The notes beneath the pieces were generated by a model, which did no database searches, had not been told where the DNA came from, and saw only the letters and a list, made by a program, of their open reading frames with translations. A stretch of DNA of 64,000 nt from Myroides pelagicus (GTDB lineage Bacteria; Bacteroidota; Bacteroidia; Flavobacteriales; Flavobacteriaceae): assembly GCF_009711055.1 (NCBI RefSeq), contig NZ_WMJY01000002.1:124001-188000 (forward strand), written 5' to 3'. Positions 36,577-46,400 of the stretch are shown here, one piece after another; position 1 is the first letter of the stretch; each line of letters opens with the position of its first letter. A program made the position numbers and the translations under genes.

Positions 36577-38379
36577 ATGTCAGCAGTAGGACACGAAATA
36601 AATCTTGATCACTCACACGATCACGATCATCACGATAAAGGAAATTTCTTCACTAAATATGTATTTAGTTTAGATCATAAGATGATTGCTAAGCAATACC
36701 TTATTACAGGTATTATCATGGGAATCATCGGTATTGCGATGTCACTTTTGTTTAGAATGCAAATCGCATGGCCAGAGGAATCTTTTACAGTTTTCAAATG
36801 GTTATTAGGTGACAAAATGGCTCCTGATGGAGTTATGAGAAATGATGCATATTTAGCGTTAGTTACAATGCACGGTACTATCATGGTATTCTTTGTATTA
36901 ACGGCAGGTTTGAGTGGTACGTTTTCGAACTTACTTATTCCGTTGCAAATTGGAGCACGTGATATGGCTTCAGGTTTCTTAAACATGTTATCATATTGGT
37001 TATTCTTCATTTCGGCTGTATTAATGATTATTTCATTATTCGTTGAAGGTGGGCCGGCTTCTTCTGGATGGACGGTATATCCTCCATTAAGTGCTTTACC
37101 ACAAGCAATTCCAGGTTCTGGTATGGGAATGACTTTATGGTTAGTTTCTATGGCTATATTTATTGCATCTTCGTTAATGGGATCATTAAACTATGTAGCT
37201 ACAGTTATTAACTTAAGAACGAAAGGAATGTCTATGACAAGATTACCTTTAACAGTATGGGCTTTATTTGTTACTGCTATTATTGGTATCGTTTCCTTCC
37301 CAGTATTATTATCAGCTGCTTTATTATTATTATTCGATAGAAGTTTTGGTACGTCATTCTTCTTGTCAGATATTTATTTAGCAGGAGAGGTTCTTCATTA
37401 CCAAGGGGGGTCTCCAGTATTGTATGAGCACTTATTCTGGTTCTTAGGACACCCTGAAGTATACATCGTTATTTTACCAGCGATGGGAATTACTTCTGAA
37501 GTTATTGCTTGTAATGCTCGTAAACCTATTTTTGGTTACCGCGCGATGATTGCTTCAATCTTAGGTATAGCATTTTTATCAACGATTGTATGGGGTCACC
37601 ACATGTTCGTATCTGGTATGAACCCTTTCTTAGGATCGGTATTTACTTTTACAACATTATTGATTGCTATACCATCTGCAGTTAAAGCATTCAACTATAT
37701 TACTACGATTTGGAGTGGTAACATTCAGATGAACCCGTCAATGTTATTCTGTATTGGTTTCGTTTCTACGTTCATTACAGGAGGTTTAACTGGGATTATC
37801 TTAGGAGATTCAACTTTAGATATTAACGTTCATGATACTTACTTCGTTATTGCTCACTTCCACTTAGTAATGGGTATTTCTGCTCTTTATGGAATGTTTG
37901 CTGGTATTTACCACTGGTTCCCTAAATTATTCGGAAGAATGATGAACAAGAACCTTGGATATATCCACTTCTGGGTAACTGCAGTATGTGCGTACGGTGT
38001 ATTCTTTCCAATGCACTTCATTGGATTAGCTGGATTACCTCGTCGTTATTATTCAAATACAGCGTTCCCATTATTCGATGAGTTCTATGATGTGAATGTA
38101 TTAATTACTGTATTTGCATTAGTAGGATCTGCATTCCAATTAGTGTTTTTATGGAACTTCTTCGTAAGTATTTTCTATGGTAAGAAAGCAACGCAAAACC
38201 CATGGAGAGGTAATACGTTAGAGTGGACTACACCAGTAGAGCACATCCACGGAAACTGGCCAGGTGAATTACCAGTTGTTTACAGATGGCCTTATGATTA
38301 TAGTAAGCCTGGTTTACCTGAAGATTATGCTCCTCAAAATATGCCTTATATGGAAGGTGAGGAACAATTAAATCACTAG
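36577..38379 (+). CDS. coxA: Cytochrome c oxidase subunit I
   Basis: The catalytic subunit (600 residues, 12 or more helices) that reduces O2 to water and pumps protons. Ligands are complete: His99 and His429 for the low-spin heme, His427 for the high-spin heme, and His292, His341 and His342 for CuB. Tyr296 sits in GHPEVY, the cross-linked His-Tyr of A-type oxidases. A His/Asp-rich N-terminal tail (HSHDHDHHD) is notable and might help copper loading. It ends the ACIII-oxidase operon at a strong terminator; subunits III and IV are encoded from 53939 onward. Confidence 0.95.
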   Translation: MSAVGHEINLDHSHDHDHHDKGNFFTKYVFSLDHKMIAKQYLITGIIMGIIGIAMSLLFRMQIAWPEESFTVFKWLLGDKMAPDGVMRNDAYLALVTMHGTIMVFFVLTAGLSGTFSNLLIPLQIGARDMASGFLNMLSYWLFFISAVLMIISLFVEGGPASSGWTVYPPLSALPQAIPGSGMGMTLWLVSMAIFIASSLMGSLNYVATVINLRTKGMSMTRLPLTVWALFVTAIIGIVSFPVLLSAALLLLFDRSFGTSFFLSDIYLAGEVLHYQGGSPVLYEHLFWFLGHPEVYIVILPAMGITSEVIACNARKPIFGYRAMIASILGIAFLSTIVWGHHMFVSGMNPFLGSVFTFTTLLIAIPSAVKAFNYITTIWSGNIQMNPSMLFCIGFVSTFITGGLTGIILGDSTLDINVHDTYFVIAHFHLVMGISALYGMFAGIYHWFPKLFGRMMNKNLGYIHFWVTAVCAYGVFFPMHFIGLAGLPRRYYSNTAFPLFDEFYDVNVLITVFALVGSAFQLVFLWNFFVSIFYGKKATQNPWRGNTLEWTTPVEHIHGNWPGELPVVYRWPYDYSKPGLPEDYAPQNMPYMEGEEQLNH

Positions 38380-38402
38380 AATTTTATTTTCTATATAAAG
38401 AT

Positions 38403-38433
38403 AAAGGTCACTCTAATCAGAGTGACCTTTTTT
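38403..38433 (+). terminator. Terminator of the ACIII-oxidase operon
   Basis: AAAGGTCACTCT (38403-38414) and AGAGTGACCTTT (38419-38430) form a perfect 12-bp stem with loop AATC, followed by Ts. It lies 23 bp after the coxA stop. Confidence 0.88.
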
Positions 38434-38437
38434 CATT

Positions 38438-38445
38438 TATCTTTG
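38438..38445 (+). promoter_or_regulatory. -7 promoter box for ruvB
   Basis: TATCTTTG matches TAnnTTTG exactly and ends only 4 nt before the ruvB ATG. Transcription would start at or next to the start codon, predicting a leaderless mRNA. Confidence 0.4.
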
Positions 38446-38449
38446 TCGT

Positions 38450-39475
38450 ATGAATGCAAATTTAGACCCAAGTAATAAAAATTTTTCATCTGAAGAGCAC
38501 GATATAGAAAGAAAGTTACGTCCGCTTTCATTTGATGATTTTGCTGGTCAGCCACAAGTGTTAGATAATCTAAAGGTTTTTGTTAAAGCCGCAAATCTTC
38601 GTGAAGAGGCGTTAGATCATACTTTGTTTCATGGACCTCCTGGTCTAGGTAAAACTACTTTAGCTAATATATTAGCTAATGAATTAGATGCAGGAATCAA
38701 GATAACTTCGGGACCTGTTCTGGATAAGCCCGGTGATCTTGCTGGATTATTGACTAATTTAGAAGAACGTGATGTTTTGTTTATTGATGAGATTCATCGT
38801 CTTAGTCCTATCGTTGAAGAGTATCTATATTCAGCTATGGAGGATTTTAAGATTGATATAATGATTGAGACTGGTCCAAACGCACGTAGTGTACAAATTA
38901 ATTTGAATCCTTTTACTTTAGTAGGAGCAACTACACGCTCAGGTCTTTTAACCTCACCAATGCGTGCACGTTTTGGTATTCAATGTCGTTTACAATATTA
39001 TAGTAAGGAATTGTTAGGTACAATAGTTGAACGTAGTTCTGAAATTCTTGGTGTTGCTATTTCTATTGAAGCTGCATTAGAGATAGCAGGAAGAAGCCGT
39101 GGTACACCTCGTATTGCTAACGCACTGTTACGTCGTGTTCGTGATTTCGCCCAGATTAAAGGAAATGGTAGTATTGATATAGAGATTGCTAAGTATGCAT
39201 TGAATGCATTGAATGTCGATTCTTTTGGACTAGATGAAATGGATAATAAGATCCTTCTTACTATTATTGATAAATTCAAAGGAGGGCCAGTTGGTGTTTC
39301 TACTTTAGCTACGGCTGTTTCAGAGAATGCTGAAACAATAGAGGAGGTTTATGAGCCTTATTTAATTCAAGAAGGTTTTATTGTACGTACACCACGTGGT
39401 CGTGAAGCTACAGATAAAGCGTACGCGCATTTATCACGTGTACGTCAAACTAAACAAGGCGATTTATTTGATTAG
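38450..39475 (+). CDS. ruvB: Holliday junction branch-migration ATPase
   Basis: RuvB is the AAA+ hexameric motor that drives branch migration with RuvA. The 341-residue protein has Walker [10 protein letters not shown] at 62-70, Walker B DEIHR, sensor 1 GATTRSGLL and the C-terminal winged-helix segment ending near the RGREAT block. The N-terminal MNANLDP start matches the family, leaving almost no leader after the promoter box. It is not adjacent to ruvA, which lies 3.4 kb downstream. queG follows after 6 bp. Confidence 0.96.
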   Translation: MNANLDPSNKNFSSEEHDIERKLRPLSFDDFAGQPQVLDNLKVFVKAANLREEALDHTLFHGPPGLGKTTLANILANELDAGIKITSGPVLDKPGDLAGLLTNLEERDVLFIDEIHRLSPIVEEYLYSAMEDFKIDIMIETGPNARSVQINLNPFTLVGATTRSGLLTSPMRARFGIQCRLQYYSKELLGTIVERSSEILGVAISIEAALEIAGRSRGTPRIANALLRRVRDFAQIKGNGSIDIEIAKYALNALNVDSFGLDEMDNKILLTIIDKFKGGPVGVSTLATAVSENAETIEEVYEPYLIQEGFIVRTPRGREATDKAYAHLSRVRQTKQGDLFD

Positions 39476-39481
39476 TGCATT

Positions 39482-40408
39482 ATGTTAGATAATAAGGGGA
39501 AAAGGTCTCTAGCAATTAAGCAAGAGGCTATAAGACTTGGTTTTTCTTCATGTGGGATTTCAAAAGCAGATTTTTTAGAAGAAGAAGCTCCTAGGCTTGA
39601 ACGCTGGTTGCGACTTGGAATGCATGGTTCTATGCATTATATGGAGAATTATTTTGACAAACGCTTAGATCCACGTTTGTTAGTAGAAGGGGCTAAGAGT
39701 GTTGTATCACTTTCTTTAAATTATTATCCTTCAGAAATACAAAATGCAGACGGTTTTAAGATTTCTAAATATGCTTATGGGGAAGATTATCATTATGTAA
39801 TTAAAGATAAGCTTAAGGAATTGTTGAGTTTTATTCAAGAGACAATAGGAGAGGTTGATGGTCGAGTATTTGTGGATTCTGCACCTGTCTTAGATAAAGC
39901 ATGGGCAAGTCGAGGGGGACTAGGTTGGGTAGGTAAGAATAATAATTTAATCGCAAGGAACTCAGGTTCCTTTTTTTTTATCGCTGAATTAATAATTGAC
40001 TTAGAGTTAGAGTATGATGGACCTACGACAGATCATTGCGGTACATGTACTCGTTGCATTGATGCATGCCCTACAAATGCCATAGAGGGGCCTTATGTTG
40101 TGAATGGCAGTAAATGTATTTCTTATCTAACGATCGAACTTAAGGATAATATACCTATTGAGTTTAGTGGTAAACTTGATGATTGGATGTTTGGTTGTGA
40201 TGTCTGTCAAGATGTTTGTCCTTGGAATCGCTTTGCAAAGCCTCATCAGGAAGAACGATTTAATGCTAATAGAAAGTTAATAAATATGTCTAAAAATGAG
40301 TGGCAAGAACTGACAGTAGAGACATTCAATGAAATATTTAAGAAATCTGCAGTAAAGCGAACAAAATATTCGGGTTTGTTGAGGAATATTGATTTTTTAA
40401 AGGATTGA
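39482..40408 (+). CDS. queG: Epoxyqueuosine reductase
   Basis: QueG reduces epoxyqueuosine to queuosine at tRNA position 34 using a cobalamin cofactor and two 4Fe-4S clusters. The 308-residue protein shows an N-terminal cobalamin-binding region. It then has cluster motifs [12 protein letters not shown] (about residues 186-197) and [11 protein letters not shown] (about 240-250). The catalytic Asp is expected within [12 protein letters not shown]. It is probably cotranscribed with ruvB, 6 bp upstream. Confidence 0.93.
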   Translation: MLDNKGKRSLAIKQEAIRLGFSSCGISKADFLEEEAPRLERWLRLGMHGSMHYMENYFDKRLDPRLLVEGAKSVVSLSLNYYPSEIQNADGFKISKYAYGEDYHYVIKDKLKELLSFIQETIGEVDGRVFVDSAPVLDKAWASRGGLGWVGKNNNLIARNSGSFFFIAELIIDLELEYDGPTTDHCGTCTRCIDACPTNAIEGPYVVNGSKCISYLTIELKDNIPIEFSGKLDDWMFGCDVCQDVCPWNRFAKPHQEERFNANRKLINMSKNEWQELTVETFNEIFKKSAVKRTKYSGLLRNIDFLKD

Positions 40409-40441
40409 TTTCTATAGATTTTAATTATTCTACAAAAAGAC

Positions 40442-40449
40442 TACCTTTG
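40442..40449 (+). promoter_or_regulatory. -7 promoter box for maeB
   Basis: TACCTTTG matches TAnnTTTG exactly and ends 22 nt before the maeB ATG. The upstream -33 region is only T-rich. Confidence 0.42.
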
Positions 40450-40471
40450 TCACGAACCTAAAACGAATTTT

Positions 40472-42751
40472 ATGAATAAAGATAGTTTGCGTAGAGAGGC
40501 TCTAAAATATCATGCAGAGCCAGTACCAGGTAAAATACAGGTAGTACCTACGAAAAAGTATTCTTCACAAAGAGACTTAGCATTAGCTTACTCACCAGGG
40601 GTTGCTGAGCCATGTCTTGAAATCGAAAAGGACTTAAACAATGCTTACAAATATACTGCTAAGGGAAACTTAGTGGCTGTAATATCTAATGGTACAGCGG
40701 TATTAGGTCTTGGTGATATTGGGCCAGAAGCATCTAAGCCTGTAATGGAAGGTAAAGGGTTGTTGTTTAAGATATTTTCAGATATCGATGTATTCGATAT
40801 TGAGGTCGATACTAAAGATGTTGAAAAATTTATTGAGACAGTAAAGAATATAGCACCAACGTTTGGTGGTATTAACTTAGAGGATATTAAGGCTCCTGAG
40901 TCTTTCGAAATTGAAAGACGACTGAAAGAAGAGTTGAATATTCCTGTAATGCATGATGATCAGCATGGAACGGCTATTATTTCTGCAGCAGCATTATTGA
41001 ATGCTGTTGAGTTAGCTGGAAAGAAAATGGAAGAGATTACAATGGTAGTTTCAGGAGCAGGATCTGCAGCTATCGCATGTGCTAAATTATACGTTGCTTT
41101 TGGTGTTCGTATTGAAAATATTAAGATGTTTAATAGTAAAGGAGTATTGAAGAAAGACGATCCACGTATTTCTGAATTACAACGTGATTTTGCGATTGAA
41201 TCTGATATTTCTTTAGCGGATGCAATTAAAGGAACAGATGTTTTTATTGGTTTATCTACAGCTGATGTATTAAAACCAGAAATGTTATTAACAATGGCGG
41301 ATAATCCAATTGTATTTGCAATGGCAAATCCAAAGCCAGAGATTGACTACAATTTAGCTGTTGAGACACGTAAAGATGTGATTATGGCTACGGGTCGCTC
41401 GGATTATCCTAACCAAGTAAACAATGTATTAGGGTTTCCTTATATCTTTAGAGGTGCATTAGATGTACGTGCTACAAAGATTAACGAGGAAATGAAAATG
41501 GCTGCAGTAGTTGCTTTAGCTAAGTTAGCAAAAGAGCCAGTTCCTGAACAAGTAAATATAGCTTACGGAGAGACTAAACTTAGTTTTGGACGTGAGTATA
41601 TTATTCCTAAACCTTTTGACCCTCGTTTAATTTCAGTTGTACCTCCAGCAGTTGCAAAAGCAGCAATTGAGAGTGGTGTGGCTCCAAAGCAAGAAATGGA
41701 CTGGGAAAAATATTGTCAAGAGTTACAGGCGCGTATGGGGAATGATAATAAATTAGTACGTATGCTTATCAATCGTGCTAAGATCGAACCTAAACGTGTT
41801 GTATATGCAGAAGCAGATCATTTAGATGTGCTTAAAGCAGCTCAAATTGCTTTTGAAGAAGGAATGACTATTCCTATTTTATTAGGAGATAAGGAGACAA
41901 TTATAGAGCTTAAAAAGGAGATAGATTTTACTGAAGAAGTAGAGATTATTGATCCAAAATCTGAAGAGCAAAAAGAAAGACGTGAGCGTTTTGCAAATGC
42001 TTATTGGAAAACAAGAAAGAGAAAAGGTATTACATTATATGATGCTTCTAAATTAATGCGTGAACGCAATTATTTTGCGGCTATGTTAGTTAATGAAGGA
42101 GAAGCTGATGCAATGCTTACTGGCTATTCGAGAAGTTACCCAACAGTTCTTAAACCAGTGTTAGAGTTGATTCCTCGCTCACAAGGTGTATCTAAAGTAG
42201 CTACAACTAACTTGATGCTTACCAAAAGAGGACCGATGTTTTTGGCTGATACAGCAATTAATCCAGATCCAACAGCTGAAGAGATTGCGAAAATTGCGGT
42301 TATGGCTGAGCGTACGTTAAAAATGTTTGGTATGGAGCCAGTAATTGCTATGTTGTCTTATGCTAATTTTGGTTCAGCTCAACAAGCTTCTCCAAGTAAA
42401 ATGAAACAAGCTGTAGCTATTTTACATGAACAATATCCAGATATGATTGTTGATGGTGAAATTCAAATTGACTTCGCATTGAATGATGAGATGCTTAAAA
42501 AGAAATTCCCATTCTCTAAATTGGTGGACAAGAAAGTAAATACTTTGGTATTTCCAAATTTAGATTCAGCTAATATTACATATAAAATGCTTAAAGAGCT
42601 TAATAAAGCTACATCTATCGGGCCAATCATTTTAGGGTTAGATAAAGCAGTTCATATTTTCCAATTAGGTGCTAGTGTAGATGAGATGGTTAACATGACT
42701 GCAGTAGCAGTTGTTGATGCTCAAGTGCGCGATGGCAGAAAGAAGAAATAA
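40472..42751 (+). CDS. maeB: NADP-dependent malic enzyme with phosphotransacetylase-like domain
   Basis: A 759-residue MaeB-type malic enzyme that decarboxylates malate to pyruvate, supplying NADPH. The N-terminal half (to about 420) has the malic domain (YSPGVAEPC, Lys/Asp motifs LEDIKAPE and MHDDQHGTA) and an NAD(P)-binding fold (VVSGAGSAAIACA). The C-terminal half (about 430-759) is a phosphate acetyl/butyryltransferase-like domain, thought to be regulatory (acetyl-CoA sensing) in MaeB enzymes. It has its own promoter box. No terminator is evident before ruvA. Confidence 0.94.
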   Translation: MNKDSLRREALKYHAEPVPGKIQVVPTKKYSSQRDLALAYSPGVAEPCLEIEKDLNNAYKYTAKGNLVAVISNGTAVLGLGDIGPEASKPVMEGKGLLFKIFSDIDVFDIEVDTKDVEKFIETVKNIAPTFGGINLEDIKAPESFEIERRLKEELNIPVMHDDQHGTAIISAAALLNAVELAGKKMEEITMVVSGAGSAAIACAKLYVAFGVRIENIKMFNSKGVLKKDDPRISELQRDFAIESDISLADAIKGTDVFIGLSTADVLKPEMLLTMADNPIVFAMANPKPEIDYNLAVETRKDVIMATGRSDYPNQVNNVLGFPYIFRGALDVRATKINEEMKMAAVVALAKLAKEPVPEQVNIAYGETKLSFGREYIIPKPFDPRLISVVPPAVAKAAIESGVAPKQEMDWEKYCQELQARMGNDNKLVRMLINRAKIEPKRVVYAEADHLDVLKAAQIAFEEGMTIPILLGDKETIIELKKEIDFTEEVEIIDPKSEEQKERRERFANAYWKTRKRKGITLYDASKLMRERNYFAAMLVNEGEADAMLTGYSRSYPTVLKPVLELIPRSQGVSKVATTNLMLTKRGPMFLADTAINPDPTAEEIAKIAVMAERTLKMFGMEPVIAMLSYANFGSAQQASPSKMKQAVAILHEQYPDMIVDGEIQIDFALNDEMLKKKFPFSKLVDKKVNTLVFPNLDSANITYKMLKELNKATSIGPIILGLDKAVHIFQLGASVDEMVNMTAVAVVDAQVRDGRKKK

Positions 42752-42826
42752 GAAACTAATTATATACAGATCTTCATTTTAATGGTATAGCTATTCTTTC
42801 TATTAGTTATTAGTATAGATAATTAC

Positions 42827-42834
42827 TATTTTTG
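42827..42834 (+). promoter_or_regulatory. -7 promoter box for ruvA-sprA
   Basis: TATTTTTG matches TAnnTTTG exactly, 18 nt before the ATG at 42853, with TTAG 20 nt further upstream as a weak -33. The in-frame TTG at 42832 lies inside this box and so cannot be the start codon. Confidence 0.45.
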
Positions 42835-42852
42835 AATAAAATTAGTAAAAGA

Positions 42853-43434
42853 ATGATAGCGCATATAGAAGGAAGATTAGTTGAGAAAACACCTACTGAG
42901 GTAGTAATAGATTGCGGGGGAGTTGGATATTCTATCCATATTTCCCTGCATACCTATTCTCAGATTGGTACATCTGAGAAACTTAGATTATACACATTTC
43001 TACAAATAAAAGAAGATGCTCATACTTTGTTTGGTTTTATAGATAAAATCGAACGTGAGTTATTTAAACTTTTAATATCTGTTTCTGGTATTGGTGGTAA
43101 TACTGCCAGAAATATCCTTTCCTCTATACCACCAAAAGAGTTACTTCAGGCTATCGCAGCTGGGGATTCAAAAACAATTCAAGCGGTAAAAGGTATCGGT
43201 GTGAAAACTGCTCAAAGAGTTATTTTAGATTTACAAGAAAAAGTAGTGAAACTCTATAACATTGATGAAGTTTTACCTATTATTAATAATACAAATGCCG
43301 ATGAAGCGTTATCAGCATTAGAAGTATTAGGTTTTGTCCGTAAATCTGCAGAAAAAGTAGTTGAAAAGATTATTAAGGCTGACCCTGAAGCTTCTGTAGA
43401 GGTTATAATCAAGCAAGCTTTAAAAAATTTATAA
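42853..43434 (+). CDS. ruvA: Holliday junction-binding protein RuvA
   Basis: RuvA binds four-way junctions and loads RuvB. The 193-residue protein begins MIAHIEGRL, typical of RuvA; this ATG is preferred over an in-frame TTG at 42832 that falls in the promoter box. The N-terminal OB domain, the two helix-hairpin-helix motifs (ISVSGIGGNTARNIL and VKGIGVKTAQRVILDL) and the flexible C-terminal RuvB-binding domain are all present. sprA follows 3 bp after its stop codon, in the same frame. Confidence 0.94.
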   Translation: MIAHIEGRLVEKTPTEVVIDCGGVGYSIHISLHTYSQIGTSEKLRLYTFLQIKEDAHTLFGFIDKIERELFKLLISVSGIGGNTARNILSSIPPKELLQAIAAGDSKTIQAVKGIGVKTAQRVILDLQEKVVKLYNIDEVLPIINNTNADEALSALEVLGFVRKSAEKVVEKIIKADPEASVEVIIKQALKNL

Positions 43435-43437
43435 GTT

Positions 43438-46400
43438 TTGAGGGGGAGTAGTTTTTTTCTTAAGCGATTATCTATAGTCGTTTTATTGTTGTTGTCCATA
43501 TCTTTTAATATTTATGGGCAAGAAGAGCTATTGCCTACTCAAGAAGAACAAAATCAATGGATTGAAGCGTTTGAACAAGAGAGAGATACTTTATTGCCAA
43601 AGTATGATTTTGGTGACTTTCTTTTGCCAGATCCAAGTGTTATACGTGAGGCCTATTCTTATAAACCTAGTACAGATCGATATTATTTTACCAAGACAGT
43701 CGGTGACTTTAATGTCAATTTACCATTGATTTTAACTCGTAAAGAGTATGAGGAGTTAGTTCTTCGCAGTGAAATACGCAAGTATTTTCAACAGCGTTTT
43801 AACGCAATGCATGGACGACTAGATGATGAAGAAGCTCAGCGTGATATGTTGCCACGTTATTATGTCAATTCAAAATTATTCGTAGGTATATTTGGGTCTA
43901 ATACTATTGATGTGAAGCCAACTGGTTCTGTTGAGTTTGACATGGGGGTTCGTTATTCTAAACAGGATAATCCAGTCATGTCTGCCCGTAATCGCAAGAA
44001 TATGATGTTTGACTTTGATCAACGCATTAGTATGGGATTACAAGGTATGGTGGGGACGCGTTTAAGTGTAAATGCTAATTACGACACACAAGCTACCTTT
44101 GACTTTCAAAATTTAATGAAATTGTCATTTGAGCCAGACGAAGATGATATCGTTAGGAAGGTAGAAGTGGGTAATGTGAGTATGCCTATTACGGGGTCAT
44201 TGATACGTGGTGCACAGAGTTTATTTGGAGTGAAAACTGAGTTGCAGTTTGGGCGTACAACTGTACGTGGAGTATTTTCTGAACAAAAATCACAGACAAC
44301 TTCTGTTCGTGCTGATGGCGGTGGAGCATTGGAGGATTTTGAATTATTAGCTATTGATTATGATGAGAATCGACACTTTTTTCTATCTCAATACTTTAGA
44401 GAAAATTACGATGATGCTTTAAAGAAGTATCCTTATGTTAATACACGGGTTCGTATTACTCGTGTAGAGGTGTGGATAACTAACCGTTATAGTCGTTTAG
44501 GACAAACCAATAACAATGCTCGAAACTTAGTAGCTATTCAAGATTTAGGGGAAGGAAAGAGTAAGCGAGGAGATAATCGTTATGTTTCTGCACAGGAACC
44601 TAATTTCTTTGTAAATACAGCTAGTAATGCGCTTCCAGATAATGCTAACAATTTATATGATCCAAAGAAAATTGGGCAACCTCTCTATTTTCTAAAACCT
44701 GATATTCGTCTTGGAACTTCAGGAAGTACTGGTTTCGTCAATGCTGTACAGGAAGGAAGAGATTTTGTGAAAGTTGAGAGTGCCCGTAAGTTAACAAATT
44801 CAGAATTTACTTACCATCCTCAGTTGGGGTATATTTCGTTAAATCAGCGTTTGTCAAATGATGAAGTCTTGGCTGTGGCTTTCCAATACACGATTGGTGA
44901 TAAGGTGTATCAAGTCGGGGAGTTTGGAACAGATAGTAATAATCAGGCAAATGAAAGTCAACCAACGGATAATGTCCCTTTGGCTCAGAATATAGTTGTT
45001 AAACTATTGAAAAGTAGTATTACATTAACTAATGCTCCTATTTGGCGTTTGATGATGAAGAATATTTATCAGATTCCGAATGCATCTTATATATCACAAG
45101 ATAGATTTCGTTTTAATATTCTTTATACTGATCCTTCTCCGTTGAATTATATAAAGTCGGTCACTAGTAATCCTCTTCCTGAAGGGGTTGAACGTACGCC
45201 TCTTTTAAAAGTTTTTCATTTAGATCGATTGAATTATACTAATGATCCACAGGCAGGAGGTGATGGTTTCTTTGATTTTATTGCCAATGGAAATATGCAG
45301 AATGTATTTGACCCAAATAATCCGAATGCAAATATGGGGTCTAATGGTTATAATAATCAAAATTCCAACAATAACTATGGGAATGGTTATGGAAATAATG
45401 GCGGTTTTGGTGGATTTGGTGGAAGTAATGGTTACGGAAATAATGGCTATGGTACAGGAAATAATAATAACCAATACGCTAGAAATACAATTGATGGTTT
45501 AACAATTGATGCGATTAATGGACGTATTATATTTACTACTGCAGAGCCTTTTGGAGAACATTTATTTAATAAATTAAAAGAAGGCGCATTGGATAACTCT
45601 GACTATGAACTAGGTGTATTCAATGAGAACCAAAAGAAGTATGTCTTTAAAGAACTTTATACTGGGACAAAAGCATCAGCTATTCGTAGTCAGAGTCAAA
45701 AGAACAAGTTTCAGTTAAAAGGAAAGTACTCAAGCTCAATGGGGCAGGGTATTCCAATAGGAGCTTATAATGTAGCACCAGGGTCTGTAATAGTAAAAGC
45801 TGGAGGACGTTTGCTTGTTGAAGGAGCAGATTATACAGTGGACTATAATAGAGGACGTGTGATTATACTTGATCCTGCACTTTTAGCATCGAACACTCCA
45901 ATTGATGTATCTGTAGAAAACAATACAATGTTTGGCCAACAAACAAAACGTTTTTTTGGTGTTAATGTTGAACACAAGTTTAATAAAGACTTTATTGTGG
46001 GCGGTAGTTTTTTACGTCTTTCAGAACGGCCAATGACACATAAGTCTAGTTATGGATCTGAGGCAGTGAACAATACTATTTGGGGATTCAATGCTCAATA
46101 TTCGACTGAGGTTCCATTTTTTACTCGTTTAGTTAATAAGTTGCCGAATATAGATACAGATGTAGAATCTCGTGTATCTTTTAGAGGGGAGTTTGCTTAT
46201 TTACAACCTGAATCTTCTAAGATGGACAGTATGAATGGTGAGGCTACTTCTTATGTTGATGACTTTGAGGGGACACAATCAACTATTGATATTAAGAGTC
46301 CTTTCGCTTGGAGATTAGCGAGTGTACCTAAAGGGTTTTATTACAAAGACAGGGTTGACGATTTTACAATCCCGAGTTATGACAATACTTCTAATGGTCA

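Noticed and set aside
42832..42852. TTG start adding seven residues to RuvA
   Set aside because: The TTG falls inside the TATTTTTG promoter box and RuvA proteins begin at the following ATG (MIAHIEGRL).
45220..45502. Ile-rich and Met-rich open frames on both strands within sprA
   Set aside because: They are translations of the Asn/Gly-rich repeat codons in other frames, with no start context or homology, and sprA is clearly the coding frame.
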